The translations under genes were made by a program, and so were the position numbers. Source: CAZCQP01 sp964500895 (GTDB lineage: Bacteria; Bacillota; Clostridia; Lachnospirales; JAISER01). Taken from it: a DNA stretch of 64,000 bases. Location: assembly GCA_964500895.1 (NCBI GenBank), contig CAZCQP010000010.1, forward strand, positions 1 through 64,000, in the 5' to 3' direction. Below are positions 52,441-60,457 of this stretch, piece after piece; the stretch's first letter is position 1; each line of letters opens with the position of its first letter. The notes under the pieces are model-generated. The model saw only the letters and a program-made list of their open reading frames with translations. It did not search any database and was not told where the DNA came from.

Positions 52441-53196
52441 TTAATTGTAGCCCAAGGCTTTGGATAACAAACCGCTGTAGGTTTTCACCGCTTTCACAAG
52501 TTCCTGTCTCATATCTTCGCCAATCCGGTAGCTGGGGCCGGAAACGGCCAGCGCCGCAAGGTTCACACCCTGCCCGTTAAACACGGGTGCGGCAACTGCA
52601 AACACACCAGGTTCTTGAATGCCATCGTTAATGACATAACCCGCTTTGCGAATTTCCGAACACACCGCTTCCGTTAACTCGGGGTTTTCCTTTGCAATCC
52701 TGGTTCTTTTGGCATAGGGCAGCCAAGACAACAGCACATACCCCACGGCACCACGGGAAAGCGGCAGCATCTCCCCCACTTCCACCGATCTGCGGAGTGC
52801 CTGGTTGCTTTGAACGCTTTCTAAACAAACCCTCATATCGTCACGCACAATATAAATACTTGCCGTTTCGTTATAAAGGTCCCGCAACGTTTCCAGTATT
52901 GGAAGTGCTGCCGAACGGATGTTATCTGTGTTGGTAAGAATTTTCATAAAACGGTAAATCTGTTTGCCAGGGCGGTAGTATTTATGAGAATCCTTAATCA
53001 GGTATTCCTGTTGCACTAAAGTTTGCAGTAGCCTGGAAATGGTGCTTACACTCAACCCTGTTTTTTTAGAAAAGTCCGTTAAAGTAAGCGCCAGGTTGTT
53101 TTCGTCAAAACATTCTAGGAGGGAAAGGCCACGAAGTAATGACCGAACCGAAGGCGCACCTTCCTCATGATGGGCTTTGCTGTTTTCCGATTCCAT
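52441..53196 (-). CDS. IclR family transcriptional regulator
   Basis: The 251-residue protein has an N-terminal winged helix-turn-helix (about residues 15-80: LTLTDFSKKTGLSVSTISRLL) and a C-terminal IclR effector domain (VEVGEMLPLSRGAVGYVLLS, then EPGVFAVAAPVFN). IclR proteins such as AllR bind small acids like glyoxylate. It probably represses the operon facing it and may bind the palindrome at 44503-44518. Confidence 0.9.
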   Translation of the reverse strand: MESENSKAHHEEGAPSVRSLLRGLSLLECFDENNLALTLTDFSKKTGLSVSTISRLLQTLVQQEYLIKDSHKYYRPGKQIYRFMKILTNTDNIRSAALPILETLRDLYNETASIYIVRDDMRVCLESVQSNQALRRSVEVGEMLPLSRGAVGYVLLSWLPYAKRTRIAKENPELTEAVCSEIRKAGYVINDGIQEPGVFAVAAPVFNGQGVNLAALAVSGPSYRIGEDMRQELVKAVKTYSGLLSKALGYN

Positions 53197-53271
53197 TTAC
53201 ACACCTACAGTTTTAGATTTCAATTTAAAACAATGCACACTGTTCTTTTCTTTGTAGAAATTGTTTGAATC

Positions 53272-53300
53272 ATTATACTACGAAAGCCCCATTTTTACAA
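53272..53300 (-). promoter_or_regulatory. SigA-type promoter of the IclR gene
   Basis: On the minus strand TTGTAA and TATAAT are separated by 17 bases, about 75 bases before the ATG. Confidence 0.65.
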
Positions 53301-53311
53301 TGCTCATAATA

Positions 53312-53358
53312 GTCAACAACGTTGAAAACAGACTTGCATGGCGGAATCAAAATCAGTA
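53312..53358. repeat. Copy 2 of a dispersed ~46-base repeat
   Basis: This matches 42800-42845 at about 85 percent with one extra base. In the shared frame it reads KTDLHGGIKISS before a stop, a variant of RTGLQGRIKVST. The rest of 53360-53560 holds no recognisable gene. Confidence 0.5.
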
Positions 53359-53562
53359 GCGAACTATAGAGAGCACTGCAGGAAACGGAAACGAGCAGTA
53401 CAATCAAGGATTGGCATAAAAGAATGTGACACAAAAATGGGAGAGATTACGGCTCTAAACCCCATTCCAAGCGCTGCATGCCATGGGTTCGTTATGCACA
53501 TAAAGCGTAATGTTTTCTTTTAGTTTTGGAACGACTGTAAATAGATAACCAGCACCTGCCTG

Positions 53563-53850
53563 ATGCACTGGCTTTTGGACGTTCATTTCGCAGAGGATAT
53601 TGACATTTCTGATTCCTACATGGGTTATATTGAGCGTAGCGAAAGAAGCTTGTCCCTGGACAAGCTGGTTGAACTGTCCCAACGTTTAGGAGTGAGTGTG
53701 GATTATTTATTGCAAGAAAGTGTTTCGCCAACAGATGACCATATCATCGACCAGTTCAGTTGCCTATGCCTTATTAACGGCAGAGCCTCCCAACAAAAGC
53801 AAATGGCCATTGACGTAATCAAAACGATGTTTGCATATCTATCAAAATAG
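53563..53850 (+). pseudogene. Remnant of an XRE-family helix-turn-helix regulator
   Basis: The frame contains FAEDIDISDSYMGYIERSER and LSLDKLVELSQRLGVSVDYLL, the second half of a Cro/C1-type DNA-binding domain, followed by a normal C-terminal tail. The first helices that should precede are missing and the upstream bases are out of frame, and no ribosome site is present. It looks like a decayed regulator. Confidence 0.7.
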
Positions 53851-53903
53851 TTGTCACGCATAACGCAACCACCAAAGATGATTTGTGCGTTGCCACGTTT
53901 TTA

Positions 53904-53930
53904 CCATCAGCCCTGGCTGATGGTTTTTTG
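53904..53930 (+). terminator. Terminator
   Basis: ACCATCAGCC-CT-GGCTGATGGT is a perfect stem followed by six T. It insulates the arsenic operon from upstream reading. Confidence 0.88.
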
Positions 53931-54010
53931 ATATGCAAATTGACAAAGGATGTACACAGCATACCGTCAGGCGGTGTGCTGTGTAATGTAAATAAAAATT
54001 TATTTTTATA

Positions 54011-54054
54011 TTGACATTATTCGATTTGAAGCATATACTAAAAACATATCGAAT
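54011..54054 (+). promoter_or_regulatory. Promoter and operator of the arsenic operon
   Basis: A perfect TTGACA is followed after 17 bases by TATACT (54011-54039). An inverted pair ATTCGA (54019-54024) and TCGAAT (54049-54054) surrounds the -10 region, as expected for an ArsR operator. Transcription should begin near 54046. Confidence 0.78.
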
Positions 54055-54076
54055 ATTTTGGATTTGAGGTGACTTC

Positions 54077-54397
54077 ATGGACAATAGACATCTGAACAAT
54101 GCCCGAGTTTTTAAAGCGTTTTGTGATGAAAACAGGCTGATGATACTTGAACTACTCCAAAGCGGCGAAAAATGCGCTTGTGTTCTATTAGATCAATTGC
54201 ATATTGCGCAATCAACGCTTTCCCATCATATGAAAATTCTGGTTGAGAGCGGGATTGTTACAGCAAGGAAAGAAGGAAAGTGGACGCACTACTCTATTTC
54301 AAGTGAAGGTGTGAATGATGCAAAAACGTTGCTTGTGAAACTAACCGATGTTGTGGAAAATTCTAACCTTACAGGCAATTATCAATGCGATGAATGA
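54077..54397 (+). CDS. arsR: ArsR family arsenite-responsive repressor
   Basis: The 106-residue winged-helix repressor has the metalloid-binding motif GEKCACVLLDQL (Cys at about residues 33 and 35) and the recognition helix HIAQSTLSHHMKILVESGIV. Arsenite binding releases it from DNA. It is the first gene of the operon and autoregulates it through the upstream inverted repeat. GAGGTG precedes the ATG. Confidence 0.93.
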   Translation: MDNRHLNNARVFKAFCDENRLMILELLQSGEKCACVLLDQLHIAQSTLSHHMKILVESGIVTARKEGKWTHYSISSEGVNDAKTLLVKLTDVVENSNLTGNYQCDE

Positions 54398-54458
54398 AAG
54401 GCCCAACGAGATAAAAGTGTACCCATTACACTTTAAAAATATTAAAGGAGAGAATATT

Positions 54459-54839
54459 ATGAAGAAAATGCAGATTTACGAACCAGCCATGTGTTGCCCA
54501 ACAGGGATTTGCGGCGTGAGCATTGACCCTGAATTATTGCGTATTTCCACTACCTTAGGAACACTTGAAAAACAGGGCATCAAAGTTGACCGCTATAACC
54601 TTACAAGTTTTCCCCAGGAATTTGTAAAGAACACTGAAATCAATAAGCGTATTACAGATGAAGGCGTGGAAGTTTTGCCTATCGTCGTTGTTGACGGAAA
54701 AATTGTCATAACCAAACGCTACCCCACCAATGATGAATTTATTAAGCTGCTGGATATTCCAAGGGAATGTTTGGGCGAGGCTGGGCAAGCCGACAAGGAT
54801 GGTTCGTGTGGTTGCAGCTGCGATGGAGGATGCTGCTAA
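54459..54839 (+). CDS. arsD: Arsenite metallochaperone ArsD
   Basis: ArsD hands arsenite to the ArsA ATPase. The 126-residue protein has the functional Cys12, Cys13 and Cys18 in EPAMCCPTGICGV and the extra C-terminal Cys cluster CGCSCDGGCC. The open frame extends further upstream, but the ATG at 54459 after AAAGGAG is the true start. It overlaps arsA as TAATG. Confidence 0.94.
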   Translation: MKKMQIYEPAMCCPTGICGVSIDPELLRISTTLGTLEKQGIKVDRYNLTSFPQEFVKNTEINKRITDEGVEVLPIVVVDGKIVITKRYPTNDEFIKLLDIPRECLGEAGQADKDGSCGCSCDGGCC

Positions 54840-56578
54840 TGCCCGAAATATTTAATCCCAAAGCCGTTCCTTTGACAAAATATCTGTTTTATACCGGGAA
54901 GGGCGGCGTAGGCAAAACTTCTATTGCCTGCGCAACAGCCGTTACCCTTGCGGACAGCGGTAAAAAGGTTTTATTAATCAGCACCGACCCCGCTTCTAAC
55001 TTGCAGGACGTTTTCAACATGGAACTGACCAGCAAAGGCACACCAATACCGGGTATACCAAACCTTGTGGTTGCCAATCTTGACCCGCTTCAAGCTGCTG
55101 CCGAATACCGTGAAAGCATCATCGCTCCCTATCGGGGAAAACTGCCGGAAGCTGTGCTTACAAACATGGAAGAACAGCTATCCGGTTCCTGTACCGTTGA
55201 GATTGCCGCTTTTAATGAATTTTCAAACTTTATTACGGATGCAAAAGCGCAAGAGGAGTATGCCCATATCATATTTGATACGGCACCTACCGGGCATACC
55301 CTAAGAATGTTACAACTTCCTTCCGCTTGGAGCAATTTCATCAGTGAAAGTACACACGGCGCCTCCTGTTTAGGGCAGTTGTCCGGGCTGGAAGAACGTA
55401 AAGAGATCTATAAAAAAGCGGTTCAGACCCTTTCAGACGCATCCAAGACAACCCTTATGCTGGTTTCACGCCCTGAATCCGCACCGCTTAAAGAGGCTGA
55501 ACGTGCTGCAAAGGAACTATTTGAACTTGGCGTCATGAATCAATCACTGATTATAAACGGCGTATTAGAAACACATGACGACGCTATTTCTCAAAGCCTA
55601 TTTGATAAACAGCAAAAAGCATTGTCAGATATGCCGAATGGTTTACAAAAGCTGAATACTTATCATGTACCCCTTCGGGCATACAACATTACCGGGCTTG
55701 ATAATGTCCGTGCTTTGCTTACAACAGACAGCTATACCGCTTGCTGTGATACAACACATGCCGAAAGCCTGTTGCAGTTAAAGGATGTGGTTGACCACCT
55801 GGACCGCACGAATAAAAAAGTGATATTTACAATGGGCAAAGGCGGCGTAGGCAAGACAACAATGGCTGCTGCCATTGCCATGGGGCTTTCGGCAAGGGGT
55901 AAAAAAGTCCACTTGACCACAACCGATCCGGCAGCGCACCTTAAATTTGTTCTGGATGAAACCAGCGGCATTACCATGAGCCACATTGATGAACAAGAAG
56001 AATTGAAGAAGTATCAGGAAGAAATCTTATCTAAAGCAAGGGAAACCATGTCACCGGATGATGTGGCTTATATTGAGGAGGATTTGCGCTCACCTTGCAC
56101 ACAGGAAATTGCTGTGTTCCGGGCTTTTGCGCAAATCGTGGATAAAGCGGACAATGAGGTTGTGGTGATTGATACCGCCCCCACAGGCCATACCCTTCTA
56201 TTGCTGGACAGCACATTAAGCTATCACCGGGAAGTACAACGGACACAAGGGATGATTCCCGATTCTGTCAAGAAACTGCTTCCACGCCTGCGCAATGCAG
56301 ATGAAACGGAAGTCTTAATTGTTACCCTTGCAGAGACAACCCCCGTTTACGAGGCCCTGCGCTTGGAGGAAGACTTGCATCGTGCCCATATAGCCGCTAA
56401 ATGGTGGGTTATCAATGCATCCCTTTACAAGACCGGTACAGCCAATAAACTGCTCTCGGCCAAGGCAAGCAACGAGATTGAATGGATTAACAAGGTTGAG
56501 CAGCACACAGACGGCCATTTCGCCATCATCCCTTGGCGTGCTGATGAAATCAAAGGGGATAAACTGCTTGAAATATAA
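54839..56578 (+). CDS. arsA: Arsenical pump-driving ATPase ArsA
   Basis: ArsA energises arsenite extrusion. The 579-residue protein has two homologous ATPase halves, each with a deviant Walker A (GKGGVGKTS at residues 20-28 and GKGGVGKTT at about 333-341) and each with the DTAPTGHT signature. Its metal-binding Cys residues receive arsenite from ArsD. It pairs here with an Acr3 permease, not ArsB, as in many Firmicutes. Confidence 0.95.
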   Translation: MPEIFNPKAVPLTKYLFYTGKGGVGKTSIACATAVTLADSGKKVLLISTDPASNLQDVFNMELTSKGTPIPGIPNLVVANLDPLQAAAEYRESIIAPYRGKLPEAVLTNMEEQLSGSCTVEIAAFNEFSNFITDAKAQEEYAHIIFDTAPTGHTLRMLQLPSAWSNFISESTHGASCLGQLSGLEERKEIYKKAVQTLSDASKTTLMLVSRPESAPLKEAERAAKELFELGVMNQSLIINGVLETHDDAISQSLFDKQQKALSDMPNGLQKLNTYHVPLRAYNITGLDNVRALLTTDSYTACCDTTHAESLLQLKDVVDHLDRTNKKVIFTMGKGGVGKTTMAAAIAMGLSARGKKVHLTTTDPAAHLKFVLDETSGITMSHIDEQEELKKYQEEILSKARETMSPDDVAYIEEDLRSPCTQEIAVFRAFAQIVDKADNEVVVIDTAPTGHTLLLLDSTLSYHREVQRTQGMIPDSVKKLLPRLRNADETEVLIVTLAETTPVYEALRLEEDLHRAHIAAKWWVINASLYKTGTANKLLSAKASNEIEWINKVEQHTDGHFAIIPWRADEIKGDKLLEI

Positions 56579-56596
56579 TGAAAGGAGGGAATTATT

Positions 56597-57652
56597 ATGG
56601 GTGAGAAAACAAAAACAAGCGGAATCGGTTTCTTTGAGAAGTATCTAACCCTGTGGGTCATGATCTGTATGGTGGTTGGCATACTCATTGGTAAATTTTT
56701 GCCCGGTGTCCCTAATTTTTTGGGTAAGTTTGAGTACGCCCAGGTTTCCATTCCAATTGCTATTTTGATATGGTTGATGATTTATCCCATGATGATGAAG
56801 GTTGATTTTGCTAGCATCAAAAATGTGGGCAAGAATCCTAAAGGCTTGTATGTGACATGGGTAACCAATTGGCTGATTAAACCCTTTACCATGTTTGGCA
56901 TTGCCTCACTGTTTTTCTATGTGATATTCAAGAGCCTCATCCCGGCAGACCTTGCTAAACAATATTTGGCAGGGGCAGTATTGCTTGGCGCGGCACCCTG
57001 TACCGCTATGGTTTTCGTTTGGAGCCATTTAACAAAAGGAAACCCTGCTTACACGGTGGTTCAGGTAGCCACCAATGACCTTATTATTCTCGTATTGTTT
57101 ACACCTATTGTTGCTTTCCTATTAGGGGTGGGCGGCGTGTCTGTGCCCTGGGATACGTTGCTGCTTTCGGTTGTATTATTTGTAGTTATACCACTCTCTG
57201 CGGGTATGCTTACCCGCAGAATGGTTATTAAAGGTAAAGGCCAAGCGTATTTTGACAAAACCTTTATCCCTAAGTTTAATCATATTACGGTGATCGGATT
57301 GCTTTTAACGCTTATCATTATCTTTTCGTTTCAAGGAGAGATTATTTTAAACAATCCACTGCATATTGTGCTGATTGCCATACCGCTGACCATACAAACT
57401 TTCTTGATTTTCTTTATTGCATATCTGGCATGTAAAACTTGTAAATTACCCCATAACGTAGCAGCTCCCGCCGGCATGATTGGGGCTTCTAACTTTTTTG
57501 AGCTAGCCGTTGCGGTTGCCATTTCCTTGTTCGGTGCATCGTCACCTGTGGCACTGGCAACCATTGTGGGGGTGCTGGTGGAAGTACCTGTCATGCTTAC
57601 TCTTGTAAGGATTGCAAATAAAACCGCTCATTGGTTTCCCATGGAAAAATAA
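56597..57652 (+). CDS. acr3: Arsenite efflux permease Acr3
   Basis: The 351-residue protein has about ten membrane helices and the Acr3 signature GAAPCTAMVFVWSHLTKGNP with the essential Cys (about residue 134), plus ATNDLIILVLFTPIV. It exports arsenite across the membrane, probably energised further by ArsA. AAAGGAGGG precedes the ATG. Confidence 0.95.
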   Translation: MGEKTKTSGIGFFEKYLTLWVMICMVVGILIGKFLPGVPNFLGKFEYAQVSIPIAILIWLMIYPMMMKVDFASIKNVGKNPKGLYVTWVTNWLIKPFTMFGIASLFFYVIFKSLIPADLAKQYLAGAVLLGAAPCTAMVFVWSHLTKGNPAYTVVQVATNDLIILVLFTPIVAFLLGVGGVSVPWDTLLLSVVLFVVIPLSAGMLTRRMVIKGKGQAYFDKTFIPKFNHITVIGLLLTLIIIFSFQGEIILNNPLHIVLIAIPLTIQTFLIFFIAYLACKTCKLPHNVAAPAGMIGASNFFELAVAVAISLFGASSPVALATIVGVLVEVPVMLTLVRIANKTAHWFPMEK

Positions 57653-57664
57653 GGAGGTTATGGT

Positions 57665-57889
57665 ATGCGGCGGGCATTGATAAACCCTGAAAAATGCTTA
57701 AACTGCCAAGAATGCAAGGTAGACGTTTTGTGCCCTCAAAAAGCAATTATTCGAGAGAACCCAACTGATTATCCATGGGTAGACTTTATGTTGTGCCGTG
57801 GATGCATGAAGTGTAGGGAGTTTTGCAACAATCATGCCGTTTTAGAAGAAGTGAAGCCCTGTAACGGCAGTTTGCTGCAAAGTTGGTAA
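57665..57889 (+). CDS. Ferredoxin-like 4Fe-4S protein
   Basis: The 74-residue protein has two Cys groups: CLNCQECKVDVLCP at residues 11-24 and CRGCMKCREFC at about 45-55. This is an 8-Cys, two-cluster ferredoxin-like layout with a short C-terminal tail. It lies 12 bases after acr3 with AAGGAGG, so it belongs to the arsenic operon and may donate electrons for arsenate or sulfur chemistry; this is inference. Confidence 0.78.
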   Translation: MRRALINPEKCLNCQECKVDVLCPQKAIIRENPTDYPWVDFMLCRGCMKCREFCNNHAVLEEVKPCNGSLLQSW

Positions 57890-57921
57890 ATGGTGGGGAG
57901 TGGAGAGTGGAGAGTGGTTAT
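57890..57921. repeat. GGAGAGT tandem repeat
   Basis: The bases between the ferredoxin-like and cysteine desulfurase genes are three to four copies of GTGGAGA. A similar GGAGAAT array lies at about 61668-61690. The array also provides purine-rich bases before the next start. Confidence 0.6.
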
Positions 57922-59067
57922 TTGAAGATTTACTTGGATAACAGCGCAACATCATTTCCAAAACCCGAATGCGTTTATGATGCAATGAATGACTATATGC
58001 GGGAAAATGGTTCAAGCCCCGGACGGGGCAATTATGCAAATGCAATGGCTTCCGAGAAGCTTGTTTATGAAACAAGAAAAGAAATAGCCAAGCTGTTTTG
58101 TGCAAAAAAGGCAAGCGAAATCGTATTTACATTAAACGCCACCGAAGCGATCAATACTGTGCTTAAAGGATATTTAAAAAGCGGTGATGCCGTGTTGACT
58201 TCAAATGTTGAACACAATGCCATGTGGCGGCCTTTAAAAAATCTTGAAAACAACCATGGCATAGTGATCCATTGCTTTAATGTTACAAAGCACGGAACAG
58301 TGGATTTAGATGAAATAGCAGAAAAATTGACCAATAACGTAAAACTTGTGGCCTTTGTACACGGTTCCAATGTGCTTGGCAATATTCTTCCAGTTGCAGA
58401 GATTTCAAAACTGGCACACTCAAAAAAAATACCCGTGCTTATTGACGCAAGCCAAACCGCTGGGGCGTACCCCATCAATGTTGTGAAAGACGGTATTGAC
58501 TTTCTGGCCTTTACAGGTCATAAGAGTATGCTTGGGCCTACAGGTACAGGCGGCTTCTATATCCGAAGCGGAATGCAGCTGGCAACGCTGAAAGAAGGCG
58601 GGACAGGAAGCATGGCAAAATCCCCCTTTCAACCGGAATTGCCCCCTGACCGATTTGAGGCCGGTACGATGAATGTTTTCGGCCTTGCTGGATTAAAGGC
58701 GGCAGTAGCATACATTCATGACATGGGTATTTCAAAAATACAAGAGCATGAGCGCCGGCTCCTTCACAGACTTTTAAATGGTCTGAAAGAAATCCGTGAT
58801 GTAGAGATTTACGGAAGCCTGAATCCTGAGGAAAAACTTGGCCTCGTATCTTTTAATGTGGGAAACATCGACCCATACAAGATAGCATCACAGCTTGACG
58901 AGGATTTTGGCATCATGGTACGTGCCGGTCTGCATTGTGCACCACAGGCCCATAGGGTAATAGGCACTGAGGAAAGAGGCGCTGTGCGGGTAAGTATGGG
59001 GCTTTTCAACACAGAGGAGCATATTAACTTATTGCTTGCCGCATTGAAAAAAATAATATCCAAATGA
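57922..59067 (+). CDS. Cysteine desulfurase, class V aminotransferase family
   Basis: The 381-residue protein begins KIYLDNSATSFPKPE and has the PLP Lys201 in TGHKSMLGPTG and the persulfide-forming Cys339 in RAGLHCAPQAH. It should release sulfur from cysteine as a protein persulfide. It belongs to the CsdB/SufS-like group common in Clostridia. The start TTG 57922 is chosen from family length; the frame opens at 57883. Its presence inside an arsenic operon is unusual and may serve Fe-S repair or thiolation. Confidence 0.88.
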   Translation: MKIYLDNSATSFPKPECVYDAMNDYMRENGSSPGRGNYANAMASEKLVYETRKEIAKLFCAKKASEIVFTLNATEAINTVLKGYLKSGDAVLTSNVEHNAMWRPLKNLENNHGIVIHCFNVTKHGTVDLDEIAEKLTNNVKLVAFVHGSNVLGNILPVAEISKLAHSKKIPVLIDASQTAGAYPINVVKDGIDFLAFTGHKSMLGPTGTGGFYIRSGMQLATLKEGGTGSMAKSPFQPELPPDRFEAGTMNVFGLAGLKAAVAYIHDMGISKIQEHERRLLHRLLNGLKEIRDVEIYGSLNPEEKLGLVSFNVGNIDPYKIASQLDEDFGIMVRAGLHCAPQAHRVIGTEERGAVRVSMGLFNTEEHINLLLAALKKIISK

Positions 59068-59077
59068 GGTGAATGCG

Positions 59078-59593
59078 ATGTTTCTTGAAGAAATTAAAGT
59101 TGTTGAGACTTCACCATGCCTAGCCGACGAAAGGTTATTCAAAGCAATAACCAAAGCATCTGTTTCCCTTAAGGAAATTTTACCCTACTTAAATGCAATC
59201 GTTAAAAAGCCAAATTATCAACCAAGCTCTAGTTCGCTTATATTTAAGCACGGAATTGTTGGGTTTACTTTGCAAGATACCAACATTAACATTACCCGTT
59301 TTGCCAATATGACAGAGCTATATGAAATATTGGATTGGATTAAAGACTTAATCAATGATACCTATGAAAGACGCTCAGAAATAGAGCCGAATCACAAAGC
59401 ACGTAAAATTGTCCCGGTTTTAAATATATACAAGCTTTTGCCAAAGAAAAACTGCAAAGAATGTGGCGAACAATCATGCATGGCTTTTGCTGCCAAACTG
59501 AATAAATTAGATGCAGAAGTTGATGATTGTCCTTTATTCCAGAAAAGTGAATATGCAGATTTAAGGCAGAAGCTAAAGAAGCAGATGGAATAA
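59078..59593 (+). CDS. Protein with 4Fe-4S (AcsC/FeS-type) C-terminal domain
   Basis: The 171-residue protein has an N-terminal part of unknown fold, with SLIFKHGIVGFTLQDTNINI, and a C-terminal Fe-S motif, LLPKKNCKECGEQSCMAFAAKL with a fourth Cys in VDDCPLF (read as C-x2-C-x4-C-x16-C, about residues 125-152). Similar motifs occur in the corrinoid iron-sulfur protein and in RnfB-like proteins. Function unknown. GAGGTG precedes the ATG. Confidence 0.75.
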   Translation: MFLEEIKVVETSPCLADERLFKAITKASVSLKEILPYLNAIVKKPNYQPSSSSLIFKHGIVGFTLQDTNINITRFANMTELYEILDWIKDLINDTYERRSEIEPNHKARKIVPVLNIYKLLPKKNCKECGEQSCMAFAAKLNKLDAEVDDCPLFQKSEYADLRQKLKKQME

Positions 59594-59608
59594 TAGGGAG
59601 GTGCTTTG

Positions 59609-59839
59609 ATGGATGAGCCCTTATGCAAAAAATGTGGCTTTCTTTACATGGACGGCGATGTAGAGCACTGCTATATGCTCAAACAAACCATTGAATCAGT
59701 TGAATGCTCCGAATGCAAACTTTTTATTACACGGCAATACGATGGCCATGCGCCTTTCACCCCTATGCAGCATGAATGGCTGTTTAGGGATGAATTAGAG
59801 AAGAAAAAGATGAAAAATATGCAAGGATTACGTTTTTAA
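59609..59839 (+). CDS. Small Cys-rich protein
   Basis: The 76-residue protein has CKKC at residues 6-9, a lone Cys at about 21 and CSEC at about 34-37, so it may bind zinc or an iron-sulfur cluster. The rest is polar with a basic C terminus. I do not recognise the family. An AGGTG site precedes ATG 59609. Confidence 0.65.
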   Translation: MDEPLCKKCGFLYMDGDVEHCYMLKQTIESVECSECKLFITRQYDGHAPFTPMQHEWLFRDELEKKKMKNMQGLRF

Positions 59840-59906
59840 AATACGGTTCAGCTTATCCGCTGTTCTACGGGCTGAACACGAATGAAATGGATATAGGTGA
59901 TATGAC

Positions 59907-60308
59907 ATGGTAAAGAAAAAAGTTGCGTTTATATGCGTTCATAACTCTTGCCGCTCACAGATTGCAGAGGCATTAGGCAAGCATCTTGCAGCAGATGTCT
60001 TTGAAAGTTATTCGGCCGGAACCGAAACCAAACCCCAAATCAATCAGGATGCCGTGCGGCTGATGAAACAGCTTTACGGGATAGACATGGAACAAACACA
60101 ATATTCAAAGCTGTTGTCTGATATCCCGCCTGTTGATGTTGTTGTCACCATGGGATGCAATGTAAATTGTCCCCTCCTTCCCTGTACACACAGGGAGGAT
60201 TGGGGTCTTGACGATCCAACGGGCAAAAGCGATGAGGCATACACGCATATCATTCGGATGATAGAACAGAAAATCTTGGATTTAAAAGGCAAAATTAATC
60301 AGTATTGA
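59907..60308 (+). CDS. arsC: Arsenate reductase, thioredoxin-coupled type
   Basis: ArsC reduces arsenate to arsenite for export. The 133-residue protein has the phosphatase-like P-loop CVHNSCRS (Cys10, Arg16), further Cys84, Cys88 and Cys93 in MGCNVNCPLLPC, and REDWGLDDPTGK, the low-molecular-weight phosphatase-type signature. AGGTGA precedes the ATG. It closes the operon. Confidence 0.93.
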   Translation: MVKKKVAFICVHNSCRSQIAEALGKHLAADVFESYSAGTETKPQINQDAVRLMKQLYGIDMEQTQYSKLLSDIPPVDVVVTMGCNVNCPLLPCTHREDWGLDDPTGKSDEAYTHIIRMIEQKILDLKGKINQY

Positions 60309-60374
60309 TGCATGATCAGTGCAAGGTTTAACCACACCAGAAATGAAGCTGCTCACATTACAGAAAATGTCCAA

Positions 60375-60434
60375 AGCACTCCATGGTCGAACTGTTCATG
60401 GAGTGCTGTATGATAGAAAAGTACAGCACTCCAT
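60375..60434 (+). other. Three-segment mutually exclusive hairpins after arsC
   Basis: Segment 1 (60375-60385), segment 2 (60397-60410) and segment 3 (60422-60434) carry AGCACTCCATG or its complement. Segment 2 can pair with segment 1 (11 bases) or with segment 3 (13 bases), but not both. No T-run follows. It may end the arsenic transcript or the convergent collagen-like gene. Confidence 0.65.
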
Positions 60435-60457
60435 AAACACAACGACATTTGCATTGT

